Assembly: GCF_000768675.1 (NCBI RefSeq)
Contig: NZ_AVPI01000001.1
Coordinates: 1 to 64,000 of the forward strand
From: Knoellia flava TL1
Lineage (GTDB): Bacteria; Actinomycetota; Actinomycetes; Actinomycetales; Dermatophilaceae
Reading direction: 5' to 3'
Length of the DNA stretch: 64,000 bases
Shown here: piece by piece, positions 47,301-54,428 of the stretch
Position numbering within the stretch: position 1 is the first letter of the stretch
Layout: each line of letters opens with the position of its first letter
Notes under the pieces: model-generated
Seen by the model: only the letters and a program-made list of their open reading frames with translations
The model's database searches: none
What the model was told of the DNA's origin: nothing
Translations under genes and position numbers: made by a program

Positions 47301-48734
47301 GTGACGCATACCTTGAATCTCTCGGATGTATCTCTCACGAACCTCGCACTCAACCGTGATGGATCCGAGTTGGCTCTCATTGACAACTTCACAACCCTGC
47401 TCCGCGTCAAAACGAAGCCCGACAAGGGAGGGGCCACCGTGGTTCTTGATCGACGAGACCTCAAGTCGGTCGTCCGCGACCTGGCCTATGACCCCGCGGG
47501 CACCCACCTCGCCATCGCGGAGACGGTTGCCAGGAAAGTCCAATTGCTCGACGCCCGCACCCTGGAACCGGTCGGTCCGAAGTGGGCTGTGCCGGACGGT
47601 CAGCACCCCATGGGTCTCTCTTGGGCTCCGGACGGAAGATCACTTGTCGTGGCGACGATGGTCTATTCCGGGGAAGTGGCCAAGACAAATACCACCAGAG
47701 TCATCGATGCGGGGATGCTGACGTGGCGTAAGCAATTATGCTCCATAGCCTCCCGACCCTTCTCCGCAGAGGAGTGGAAAACCGCCTCAGCCTCTGGACT
47801 GGACCGCCCAGACTCATGCGCGAACGCCGGTGAGCCCAGGGGGGCAGGTTCGTCCGCCACAGCTGCCCAAAGCGGAAGCACCCGCCCGACCGATGACCGC
47901 TCGACACGGCCCGTCAATTCCGACGAGGCGGGTGGGGTGACGCGTGACGTGCTCATGGCCGGAGCACCGATACCGGAAATGTGTGGGCACCCGGCACAAG
48001 CGATGGTTCTAGGGCAGATGGCGAGCCCACCTCCGAACGGCGGCAACGTCTGGTTGCAGGATGTGACGAGAGGTGATCTCAACGGTGACGGTACTCCGGA
48101 GGCTATTGGAACAGTGGGGTGCTCGGCCGGCGGTGCCAGTTGGGCGCCTTGGATAATCGCGTGGACTCTCAACGACGCGGGAGACCCGCAGATTCTGGCG
48201 ATGATCGAGTCAAGCGACAAAGAACTGATGCGCCTGTCCCCCGAAGGGGGGCTGCGGCCCAGTGTCACCGATGTCACTATTCAGGGGGGGCGGGTGAAAG
48301 TGAGCCTGAGAGCAGGGCTGCCCTCGGACTCGAACGCAAACCCGAGACTGCCCCTGGAGGCTATTCTAGACCTCGACACCGACTCGGGCGCCTTTACGGT
48401 TGACCAAGTGGACGCGCGATTCGACTTGGCGGCCACCACCACCCTCTTCGAGGAGCTTCGCTATCCGACCGGGCTGGAGGCCGCAGCCGATCCCCGCGTC
48501 ACGAACGCCATTCGGGGCTTCTTGACCGACAACATCGGCGTGGAGGTCGGCACGTGTGAAGAATTCGCGGACCTTCCCAAAGACCTCCGTGCACGGGTCG
48601 GAACTGGTAAGGCGACAGGTGCGAGCCGCTACTGCACTCTCGTCACTTCGCCGCTTCGGAAGTCAAAACCCCTCCTCCTGAGAGTTGTCCCGAAGGTCGG
48701 CGCAGTCAATGAGGTAGTGGAGGCCTTCCCGTGA
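44376..48734 (+). CDS. Giant membrane-anchored beta-propeller protein with Lon-like N-terminal domain
   Basis: The 1452-residue product has an N-terminal ~370-residue cytoplasmic domain; around GDSLAAAVGLLL (Ser271) and KHYDSKIKAVAQL (Lys326), with ITAGLDED between, it resembles the Ser-Lys core of Lon (S16) peptidases. One membrane helix follows (residues ~376-398). An AALSALAADDFDPSL helical motif like that before the WD40 repeats of NACHT-type proteins leads into a ~750-residue propeller. Near the end, DLNGDGTPEA (1234-1243) is an EF-hand-like calcium loop. The Lon match is my inference. It starts by an ATGA overlap. Confidence 0.6.
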   Translation: MTSERRSTNRESEGVEHLPTSPLERRLLGSEVAWLGYARAGLAGTGNFLTDEVKTALARDTHRNRIGQDSMRWPLVARAVAGGLDQVIVDLRRGSDVIGSRHLPDLLDLFAAHGLVSAQNAERNEPKQGARHGVQLPQAVEAGARWAADMSQHPAGAFGALLLRVLATEDSAAGRGQLSVSMPVLLYREGGHDEAENRGLVGTLSVSLWPGGPPGLHPDPRVMTFSTVEADARQGFDRAFAASEHPVAGTCLTWSVRDEGGAPLRAIRGDSLAAAVGLLLRELTTRQATLAHVAWRVRPQRLDRSWCITAGLDEDRLTTVKHYDSKIKAVAQLTRPLKVITAAPETGQMGVAHGVEVRVLDTLGAAVSATRTLNRGFVAALLAVVVALGTVAGAGAWVRATQLAAAKRDTATTLMQYARSTLNTDPRIAALSALAADDFDPSLRTQEVMAEVLEANQSIAGVIDLGDPVVRDLQVIGDTLLVLDVRGRVTAWDLRTRTSLGTLVKSGAGAIGPYGYSGAVILVERTLHRYLTATGYRPVEVETIETGLTNSILMGGIFQSGEGVLVLNAAFEGVYHDGSLDAPIKFDFGDDPRLERDPARRGISVRAATPGFGNNDVFLATTARQILSLDVVHDYVGAGAPKVTLEVIMTGSLVPAAPTALATGAGETLLIGTDRGVQWVDVKEGKQKEFPYAGWSQRVLDIANSDSSNHAIASVDGLSYVTEPTDDQPRPAPTRMAFPDSPITAIATHESPGGPQVFVAQENGTMTIVDPTDSRFGPRPIPGLVFASFTPSGHVLGAPPYSANASSSLTARNPLPPSPESGVVDPYAITYSLPQRGGHYPYVNYGEATQDWVVGSGRRADGHGAFWVWPISGFGAPREVSFGYGESTADDVPDIVQNVYFVAAGKEIVALNSAFGRLGFWDVTTLEELGTVAVPRYNTFSESGSVIMVTSADGKTVAVKTAPKTIMVVDVATHKVTHTLNLSDVSLTNLALNRDGSELALIDNFTTLLRVKTKPDKGGATVVLDRRDLKSVVRDLAYDPAGTHLAIAETVARKVQLLDARTLEPVGPKWAVPDGQHPMGLSWAPDGRSLVVATMVYSGEVAKTNTTRVIDAGMLTWRKQLCSIASRPFSAEEWKTASASGLDRPDSCANAGEPRGAGSSATAAQSGSTRPTDDRSTRPVNSDEAGGVTRDVLMAGAPIPEMCGHPAQAMVLGQMASPPPNGGNVWLQDVTRGDLNGDGTPEAIGTVGCSAGGASWAPWIIAWTLNDAGDPQILAMIESSDKELMRLSPEGGLRPSVTDVTIQGGRVKVSLRAGLPSDSNANPRLPLEAILDLDTDSGAFTVDQVDARFDLAATTTLFEELRYPTGLEAAADPRVTNAIRGFLTDNIGVEVGTCEEFADLPKDLRARVGTGKATGASRYCTLVTSPLRKSKPLLLRVVPKVGAVNEVVEAFP

Positions 48735-48795
48735 TCCAGTCGCGTTTCCCCTGTGCCGCATCGAGAGAACGTCCCCCGACAGTTGGGAACAGGCC

Positions 48796-49266
48796 ATGAC
48801 GGCGAGCCAAGCATGGACGACAACTATTGGAGCGCTTCTGTGCGCGGTCCTTATAAGCTCGTGTGGTACCCGGTCGGATGCGACGCTTGGACAATCAGCC
48901 TCCCCGTCCCCCACGAAAGCCTCCGGTGCAACGAATACAGGGGTGGGAACCGGCGGTGAACCGGTCGACGGTGTCTCGAGCGGGGAGACTCCACCGGAGA
49001 CTGGGCGGTGTAACGTCGAAACAGTCGCGCAGGACCTGGGTGATGAGAGTGCTGAACGTGGCGATGCGCGGCCAACTGTCGTGGCATGCGACGGAGCTTG
49101 GGCCATTTTTCAGACGGGCTATCTGCCACAGTCCTGGCTGATGGCCAAGTGGACCGGCAGCGCCTGGGAGGCAGCGTTCGGATTTCCCACAGCGAACTGC
49201 CGCGATGACTTTATCGGCATGGGAGGCAGCCCCAAAATTGCCGCCGTGCCGAATTGGAGCTGTTGA
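48796..49266 (+). CDS. Small lipoprotein
   Basis: The 156-residue product has a lipoprotein signal peptide with lipobox LISSC (Cys23), a Ser/Thr/Gly-rich stalk to about residue 70, and a small domain with three further cysteines (RCNVETVA; VVACDGAWA; ANCRDDF; ending NWSC) that could form disulfides. It follows the giant protein by 61 bases and may be its extracytoplasmic partner. The family is not recognised. Confidence 0.65.
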   Translation: MTASQAWTTTIGALLCAVLISSCGTRSDATLGQSASPSPTKASGATNTGVGTGGEPVDGVSSGETPPETGRCNVETVAQDLGDESAERGDARPTVVACDGAWAIFQTGYLPQSWLMAKWTGSAWEAAFGFPTANCRDDFIGMGGSPKIAAVPNWSC

Positions 49267-49556
49267 AGCGTCGGCACTTTCGTGCCGTCCACGTGCGGTT
49301 GCTCCAGCCGGGTTGGGTCCTCGACCCTCGCCGCCTGCGATCGCGTACGACTGCTGGCCCGAGGACTGTCCCTGCCTCGGCCCGACGACCGCGAAGCCAC
49401 CCAGCCGACCGGGGACTCAGCTGATGGTGATGGCAGCGCGCACAACGGCATCCCTTAGACACACCGCGTCTACCTGACACATCGGCAGTTGAACCGCCGG
49501 TACCCCTCACTGAACGGACCGATTGGCTCGCTCACCCCAACCCCCAAGGACCCACC

Positions 49557-49703
49557 ATGCACAGCACCGTCATCCACAACCTCTTCCGCCTGTGGCCGCA
49601 CTTCGGGCCGCTGTCAGCCTACGTATGCCGCGGCTGTGGCACCGAGATCGTGAACAAGAACGCCTACCGCAAGTGTCCGGTCTGCGGTATCAAGTACGAC
49701 TGA
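49557..49703 (+). CDS. Small zinc-ribbon protein, 48 residues
   Basis: This reads MHSTVIHNLFRLWPHFGPLS, then two CxxC knuckles, CRGCG and CPVCG, spaced 15 residues apart, a good zinc ribbon. AAGGA lies at the right distance before the ATG. The product is too short to pass ordinary length filters. It contains the only GTATGCCG 8-mer seen inside the island. Role unknown; it could bind nucleic acid or protein. Confidence 0.65.
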   Translation: MHSTVIHNLFRLWPHFGPLSAYVCRGCGTEIVNKNAYRKCPVCGIKYD

Positions 49704-50058
49704 GTTCTCGCAATCAGCGGTGGAGTTCGTCGAAGTCAGGGATCTGATGGTTCCGTTGATGACCGCGCGGTCTCATTCGTAGTCTCATTCGCGCCGGTGG
49801 CTCTGGGTTCGCGACCTTCACCCGGCAGCCTCGTGTGCAGGGCCGATGTCGCCAGACCTGTCGCGAACGCCCTGTCGTGGTTCAGATCCCACCGCCACCA
49901 CTCGCTGGGGTTCACGACCAATTGGTCGTGAACCCCAGCGCACATGAGCACGCACGTCCTCGCGAAGAACCGACGAGGCCAATAGACGGGACCGTCTCCG
50001 TCGCCCTGGCTCCTGAGAGTTTGCGGACTACCGCCGCGGCAGCACCCCGATGCATCCG
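49704..50058. other. 355-base gene-free stretch
   Basis: The only clear structure is the perfect 38-base palindrome at 49903-49940. The sequence before it (GTTCAGATCCCACCGCCACCA) resembles the T-arm end of a tRNA gene, but no other arm is present. No reading frame is convincing. Confidence 0.45.
49903..49940. repeat. Perfect 38-base palindrome without spacer
   Basis: CGCTGGGGTTCACGACCAA is followed directly by its exact reverse complement. With no loop it is a poor terminator but a strong candidate for a dimeric protein site or a cruciform. It lies near the end of the first island unit. Confidence 0.75.
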
Positions 50059-50565
50059 CTAGGCGCCCAGACCATCGAAGAAGGCTTCGAGGTAGGCGGC
50101 AACCACTTCGTCGCTTGAGCGGCCCCCCAGCAGACCCGCTGACTCGACACAGAAGATCAGCCGCTCGCCGAACCCTCTGGCCAAGCCCTCGGCGCGGCCT
50201 TCGGTCACCTCGCGTTCGATCCAGGTCAGCGCCTGACGCGGATTGTGAGCTACGTACGCGCTCAGGATCGCGTTGATAGCAACGCCTCCTTCGTGGCGCC
50301 ACGGAACTACGCGCGACAGGACGGCTACGACGGTCCGTCCCTGCCGCCCCATCTCCTCTGCGAGCAATGCACATGCAGACGCGTTAAGCACGCCGGCCGC
50401 CACGAGTCCCGGCGTCCCAAGCGACAGAACTTGGCTGGTGAACTCAGTTAGAGGCTCCCCATCCGGCTTGCCGCCGTCCGTACGGGTCAGTAGTTTCACG
50501 GCGCTGGGTCGCAGCTCGGCCAGCGTTAGGAGTGTCTCCGCGCTGTGTTCACCGCTCATCGCCAT
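50059..50565 (-). CDS. Hypothetical protein, last gene of a minus-strand trio
   Basis: The 168-residue product (MAMSGEHSAETLLTLAELRP) is helical and soluble (AAGVLNASACALLAEEMGR; EVVAAYLEAFFDGLGA). The ATG at 50565 is the first usable start after the upstream stop codon; longer frames would overlap the gene at 50619 for over 100 bases. There is no good ribosome site, so a frameshift joining the two genes is possible. The family is not recognised. Confidence 0.5.
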   Translation of the reverse strand: MAMSGEHSAETLLTLAELRPSAVKLLTRTDGGKPDGEPLTEFTSQVLSLGTPGLVAAGVLNASACALLAEEMGRQGRTVVAVLSRVVPWRHEGGVAINAILSAYVAHNPRQALTWIEREVTEGRAEGLARGFGERLIFCVESAGLLGGRSSDEVVAAYLEAFFDGLGA

Positions 50566-50618
50566 AACGCTGTCACGGTAGCGCTGCGCTACTAACCGAT
50601 TGGCGACGTCGTCGTGGG

Positions 50619-51077
50619 TTAATTTCGGGCCGATGGAGGCGGCGGGCCTAGAGGGTCGGCGCAAACCACGGGGCGCCCGTCGGGATGCATGTCGCTCAGG
50701 ATTCTCGCCAGGATGTCCGTTAACCATCGAAACATGGCCGCAAGGCGCTGGGTCTGATCGACGGTGATGATGCGCTGCGCCGTTCCTTCCTGCTTCTTTT
50801 CCGCCTTGTGTAGGAAGGCTCGCTCGCCGGACCACGCTGGCGTAGCCGTGGCGTGCACCATCCAGTTGCGCCACTCGATGGCTCCGTCCTCACCGCCTGC
50901 GGCGGCGCACATCTTGAGGATTCGTGCCTCAAGATGTGGCCATCGATAGGCGTTATTCTTGAAGAGTTTGATGAGGTCCGCCGGGGGAGTCTTCCTGCGT
51001 TTCGCCGGTGGCTCATGCATGAGGATGGCGAACGCTCCGCTAAGGGAGGCCTCCCATTCCGCGGCGCGGCTGATCAT
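50619..51077 (-). CDS. Hypothetical protein, middle gene of a minus-strand trio
   Basis: The 152-residue product begins MISRAAEWEASLSGAFAILM and contains basic stretches (PAKRRKTPPADLIKLFKN) and helices (TQRLAAMFRWLTDILARIL). It is soluble. Its ATG abuts the upstream gene stop directly (no gap), so translation is linked. The family is not recognised. Confidence 0.55.
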   Translation of the reverse strand: MISRAAEWEASLSGAFAILMHEPPAKRRKTPPADLIKLFKNNAYRWPHLEARILKMCAAAGGEDGAIEWRNWMVHATATPAWSGERAFLHKAEKKQEGTAQRIITVDQTQRLAAMFRWLTDILARILSDMHPDGRPVVCADPLGPPPPSARN

Positions 51078-51437
51078 CTAACCCAGCGCGTAATAGTGCT
51101 CGTGCCATGCAGCCTCCTGAGGGCTGGTCGCGAACCTGCGCACGCCCATGTACCGAGCCTGATGCCACCACACCAGATTGAACTGTTCATCCCAGCCATC
51201 CGCAGCCCCGCGCAAATCAGTGGACTCTTGGCGCTGCCGCAGCAGCCGCTGGATCTCCTCGCGGCGCCCCTCGCGAGTAGCCCAGAACTCTTCCTCACAC
51301 TCCGCGGTACAGAAAAGGTCCTGCGTCTCGCGCTCGGATCCCCGAGCGAACGCGTCGACGCCTTTCCAATAGACCGACCCGCCGCACCCCGGGCGCCTGC
51401 AGGGAGCTACTGGAGGCAGCGACCCGCGCCACTCCAT
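51078..51437 (-). CDS. Zinc-finger-like protein, first gene of a minus-strand trio
   Basis: The 119-residue product (start MEWRGSLPPVAPC) has a four-cysteine set in CRRPGCGG and LFCTAECEEEF, consistent with a treble-clef or similar zinc site, then a helical region (REEIQRLLRQRQES) and a Trp-rich end (LVWWHQARYMGV). A longer version from 51536 is open but adds an unconvincing leader. Together with the next two genes it looks like one small operon at the right end of island unit 1. Confidence 0.55.
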   Translation of the reverse strand: MEWRGSLPPVAPCRRPGCGGSVYWKGVDAFARGSERETQDLFCTAECEEEFWATREGRREEIQRLLRQRQESTDLRGAADGWDEQFNLVWWHQARYMGVRRFATSPQEAAWHEHYYALG

Positions 51438-52069
51438 CGAGCCTGCGCCTGTCGCCTCATATGGCACGGTGCTAACGCTACTTCGGACCGACAACACAAC
51501 TGCCCAAATTGTAGGATCCGTCTGACTTCGTGGCACGCGGAACTCATACGAGTCTGACTCCGACCGGAGTAGTCCGCGGCTTGTATCGCGGCATCATGCC
51601 TTTGATTCGAAGGCCCGACTTTCGGCATGTGCGAGCGTTGTCAAACGTCAGGTGGCCTGCGACGCACTCGCGCGGTTGGGGCGCCTCCGGACGCAGGTCG
51701 GGGAACGTGGAGTCAGGCACAGCAGTGGACAGGGATGGTCATGGCTAATCGCATGTGTATCGCACGAGCCAGGGATCGCACCGAAAGGCCACCGACGTCT
51801 ATGCAGATCACCGACGGTTTTATGGTTCAGCAGGCCGCAAGTCTTGTAAACAGGTGGTTAGGGGTTCAAGTCCCCTCGCCAGCTCTCACACGAATGCGCA
51901 GGTCGGGGTATGTTTCGGGCTCGAGAATTCGAATCAATCGAGGCGTTTGCAGGGCCGTTTCAAGGCCGGTACGTCGAAACGATCGACATGAGTCGGCGCG
52001 CCGACCGTCGGACCGGGTCGGCCCAAGGCATGATGCGACGCATTCAGCGCTGAAGGGGGAGTTCAAGCC
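51438..52069. other. Gene-free stretch carrying the first right attachment site
   Basis: This ~630-base stretch holds attR1 (51841-51886). The sequence on both sides gives only broken frames. The ribosome site AAGGGGGAG of the next gene is at 52053-52061. Confidence 0.5.
51841..51886 (+). other. attR1: partial tRNA-Thr copy between two island units
   Basis: The first 19 bases (GTCTTGTAAACAGGTGGTT) are identical to tRNA-Thr 30957-30975. The T arm then changes but still pairs (AGGGG/CCCCT with loop TTCAAGT), and CGCCAGCTCT is again identical. No 5' half is present. Confidence 0.85.
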
Positions 52070-53005
52070 GTGGCCACCAAAGATCGCCGAGTCGTGTTTG
52101 CGAGGATCAATCGCCGCCAACCCGAACAGGGCGCTCTTCAGGTTCGACCTTTTGCGGAGGACTTGGCACGACTCGCGGAAAGTCGCAAGATGACCCACGT
52201 CCAGCGGAAGACATCCACGCATCCACAGCGGCAGTGGTTCGCCGCCGACATGACGATCATCCCTTCCGGAGACTTCATGATGGGCACGCTGGGCTACGCA
52301 GAGCAGTTGACTCAGGTTGAGTTCGACCCCGACGCCTGGAGTTGGATCAAGGGCGCAACCCGATCCGACGACACCGGCTCGGAACAGACCGTGGTTCCCT
52401 TCGCCATTGACCTCCGCGAGAGCGAGCGCTGGGTGGCCTTTGCCCCTACCGGCCGTATGCAACCGAGACAGTTCGTCAGCGGGTTCCAGAGGGTCCTTAA
52501 CGAAGCCGTTGTCGAGGCCGGACTCCTCCCCGTCGATTGGGAAGTGGACTTGGTGACATCGGAGGGCCGAATCGAGGCCTGGCTCCATGACCACCCGCGA
52601 GTGTTCTGGATGAGGCGCACCATCAAGTTCAGCAACCCCGGCAAAGACCTTAGTGACGACGAGGCCGAGATGCGCGCGCTCGCAGCAAACCGCAAGACTG
52701 AGGAGTTCGCCGCGCCTCGTGGGCAAACCTTGAACACAGAAGTCGATGACTTCCGCGAGAAAATCGAGGGCACCGGGCGCGGGAATCTTGACATCATCCT
52801 CAAGGCCCGAAGCCTCCGCGGGCAGTCCAAGCAGGTTTTCAACAGTCGGAACTCTGCCGACTACACCTACGTGGACGACTTCGGAACGAACCTTGAGCAA
52901 GGCATCGAAACTGTGTTGAGGGCACTGCGCGAGTACGTTGACAAGGTTCGTGGGCTGGGACAATCACGGCTTTCGGCCGCTGACGACGAGGGCCCCGACC
53001 ACTAA
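52070..53005 (+). CDS. Hypothetical soluble protein, 311 residues, of a two-gene cassette
   Basis: The family is not recognised. The product is charged and soluble; residues 20-75 (LARLAESRKMTHVQRKTS; FAADMTIIPSGDFMMGTLGY) look like a folded beta/alpha unit, and the last third is helical (DDFREKIEGTGRGNLDIILK; LRALREYVDKVRGL). The GTG has a strong AAGGGGGAG site. It is followed 60 bases later by a four-helix membrane protein, the layout of a sensor/effector defence pair. Confidence 0.6.
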   Translation: MATKDRRVVFARINRRQPEQGALQVRPFAEDLARLAESRKMTHVQRKTSTHPQRQWFAADMTIIPSGDFMMGTLGYAEQLTQVEFDPDAWSWIKGATRSDDTGSEQTVVPFAIDLRESERWVAFAPTGRMQPRQFVSGFQRVLNEAVVEAGLLPVDWEVDLVTSEGRIEAWLHDHPRVFWMRRTIKFSNPGKDLSDDEAEMRALAANRKTEEFAAPRGQTLNTEVDDFREKIEGTGRGNLDIILKARSLRGQSKQVFNSRNSADYTYVDDFGTNLEQGIETVLRALREYVDKVRGLGQSRLSAADDEGPDH

Positions 53006-53064
53006 GGTGGAGTGTCAGCCCTCGCACCTAGCGTGGAGAAGCAACGAGGGAAGGGCGACTGGCG

Positions 53065-53604
53065 ATGGCATCAGTGACACGGCACCTATGGCGTGCCATC
53101 GACCTCAAGTTGAGCGAGATCCTGCAGTTCGACCTATGGGTGGGCGTTGCCGGTGGCGCGGGTGCCGTTGCGGCGGCGCTGGTGGCGCCTTCGGCACTCC
53201 TGAACACCCTCGGAGTCGCCTCGCAGGTCATGGGCATCGTTGTCGGGGCAGTCATCGCGGGTGTATCGATACAGGCGGCGTTCTTCGACCAGGCGTTCTT
53301 ACGCAAGTTGCGCGCCATCAGTCGTGATCCGGTCTCCTACCTCGCCCCGTTCCTGTTCACGGCCGTGCTCGGTGTGGCCGCAATGATCGGCATGTTGGTT
53401 CTGTCGGCCCTGACCCCGACGACGATCCCAGCGGTCCTTGCCACCATCGGAGGCATCACGGGACTTCTCACCGTATGGGCCCTCGCCAGCATTCTTCCGT
53501 GCTTGGCGACCTTAGTTCAGTTCATCGGGCTGAAAGTAGCCGCTTTGGACGTACCCGATGACATCGACGTTCAGATCAAACCCAAGCGTGCGGCCGAGGG
53601 CTGA
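53065..53604 (+). CDS. Four-helix membrane protein of the two-gene cassette
   Basis: The 179-residue product has four clear helices (VGVAGGAGAVAAALVAPSAL; VMGIVVGAVIAGVSIQAAFF; LAPFLFTAVLGVAAMIGMLV; VLATIGGITGLLTVWALASI) and short cytoplasmic ends. The family is not recognised. The GAAGGG ribosome site is good. With the gene at 52070 it fills most of island unit 2. Confidence 0.65.
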   Translation: MASVTRHLWRAIDLKLSEILQFDLWVGVAGGAGAVAAALVAPSALLNTLGVASQVMGIVVGAVIAGVSIQAAFFDQAFLRKLRAISRDPVSYLAPFLFTAVLGVAAMIGMLVLSALTPTTIPAVLATIGGITGLLTVWALASILPCLATLVQFIGLKVAALDVPDDIDVQIKPKRAAEG

Positions 53605-53634
53605 ATGGCCACGGCCCACGAGCGGTACGCGCCA

Positions 53635-54048
53635 TCAATTCCGCGCTATAAGGGCGGCCACGATAGTGGCACCGATGAGCGCTGCGGTGAAAACGACGAG
53701 GGCCCAGGTTGCTCGTGCTGTCGCAAGTGCTGCGCGCACTTGTAGGGCAGGGACGACGCTGGCAGCCAGCTGGCCCAACACACGCCACAGGTCCTCGCGC
53801 TCCTCTTGGATAGCCTCGATCAGCCGTCGTTGATCCTTGACCGCTTGCTGATCGTCAGCCAGCCACTTGCGCAAAACAGTCGTGCCCTGAGGCTGGGCGT
53901 TCTCCGAAGCCACCGCCTCCAGCGTGCCGAGTTTCCGTCGAGCCTCTGCTTCCTTTAGGTCTAGGTCTGCCAGTCGCCCGGACAGATCGACGATGTTTCG
54001 CACTCGCGCCCGATCTGTTACGCGCTTCCGCCCTTGCCACAGGTTCAC
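53635..54048 (-). CDS. Coiled-coil protein with C-terminal membrane anchor
   Basis: The 137-residue product has two charged helical segments (VDLSGRLADLDLKEAEARRK; DQQAVKDQRRLIEAIQEERE) and one C-terminal helix (ATWALVVFTAALIGATIVAAL). It is convergent with the four-helix protein gene and overlaps no other feature. The family is not recognised. It could be part of the cassette's membrane complex or an unrelated passenger. Confidence 0.5.
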   Translation of the reverse strand: MNLWQGRKRVTDRARVRNIVDLSGRLADLDLKEAEARRKLGTLEAVASENAQPQGTTVLRKWLADDQQAVKDQRRLIEAIQEEREDLWRVLGQLAASVVPALQVRAALATARATWALVVFTAALIGATIVAALIARN

Positions 54049-54130
54049 GTGCCGCCATCTCTCACAATCGGGCGCGTAGGAGTTGCTCTCCTCTCGCGGT
54101 TCGGAAAGGCTAACGGCCTGAACCTCGCTT

Positions 54131-54176
54131 GTCTCCTAACCAAGTGGTCAGGGGTTCCAGTCCCCTTGCCAGCTCT
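54131..54176 (+). other. attR2: second, diverged tRNA-Thr 3' remnant (right end of island)
   Basis: This aligns without gaps to attR1 over 46 bases, with most changes in the anticodon arm; AGGGG/CCCCT still pairs in the T arm, and GCCAGCTCT is retained. It ends on the stop codon of the chromosomal gene at 54176, so it is probably the original chromosomal end. Confidence 0.75.
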
Positions 54177-54391
54177 CAGCCCGAGTGCGACCCGTCGCCC
54201 GCCGGGTCCGGGTCAGGGGTCTGGGTGGACTCGCGGCGTGTCTCCTCGGGGTGCTCGGTGCGCTCCTCCGACTCGGCGAGGATCGCCCTCGCCTGTGCGT
54301 CGGGGTCGTCGCTGCCGACCGCCTGCTCCTCCGGCAGGAGCTCGGCCCGGCTGCCCACCTTGTCGTCGTCGTCGCCCTCGGTCTCACGTCC
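54176..54391 (-). CDS. Small acidic disordered protein, 71 residues
   Basis: The product (MGRETEGDDDDKVGSRAELL) is highly acidic, rich in Asp, Glu, Pro and Ser, and lacks hydrophobic core, so is probably disordered. TACGGT six bases before the ATG gives a leaderless start. Its last codons lie in the attR2 repeat, so island insertion may have changed its C-terminus. Confidence 0.6.
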   Translation of the reverse strand, partial: GRETEGDDDDKVGSRAELLPEEQAVGSDDPDAQARAILAESEERTEHPEETRRESTQTPDPDPAGDGSHSG

Positions 54392-54428
54392 CATCCCCCG
54401 ACCGTACCCACCGAAGGGTGACTGACGC

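Noticed and set aside
49736-50374. A 212-codon minus-strand open frame
   Set aside because: It overlaps the gene at 50059-50565, is very Arg-rich, and its end crosses the 38-base palindrome.
51866-52963. A 365-codon minus-strand open frame
   Set aside because: It is antisense to the 311-residue gene, which has a strong ribosome site and better composition.
52070-53604. Kiwa (KwaA/KwaB) defence system
   Set aside because: The sizes are similar, but the order is reversed and I could not see a DUF4868 signature, so the name is not supported.
54131-54176. A functional tRNA gene at the right island end
   Set aside because: Only the 3' half is present; no D arm or 5' acceptor strand precedes it.
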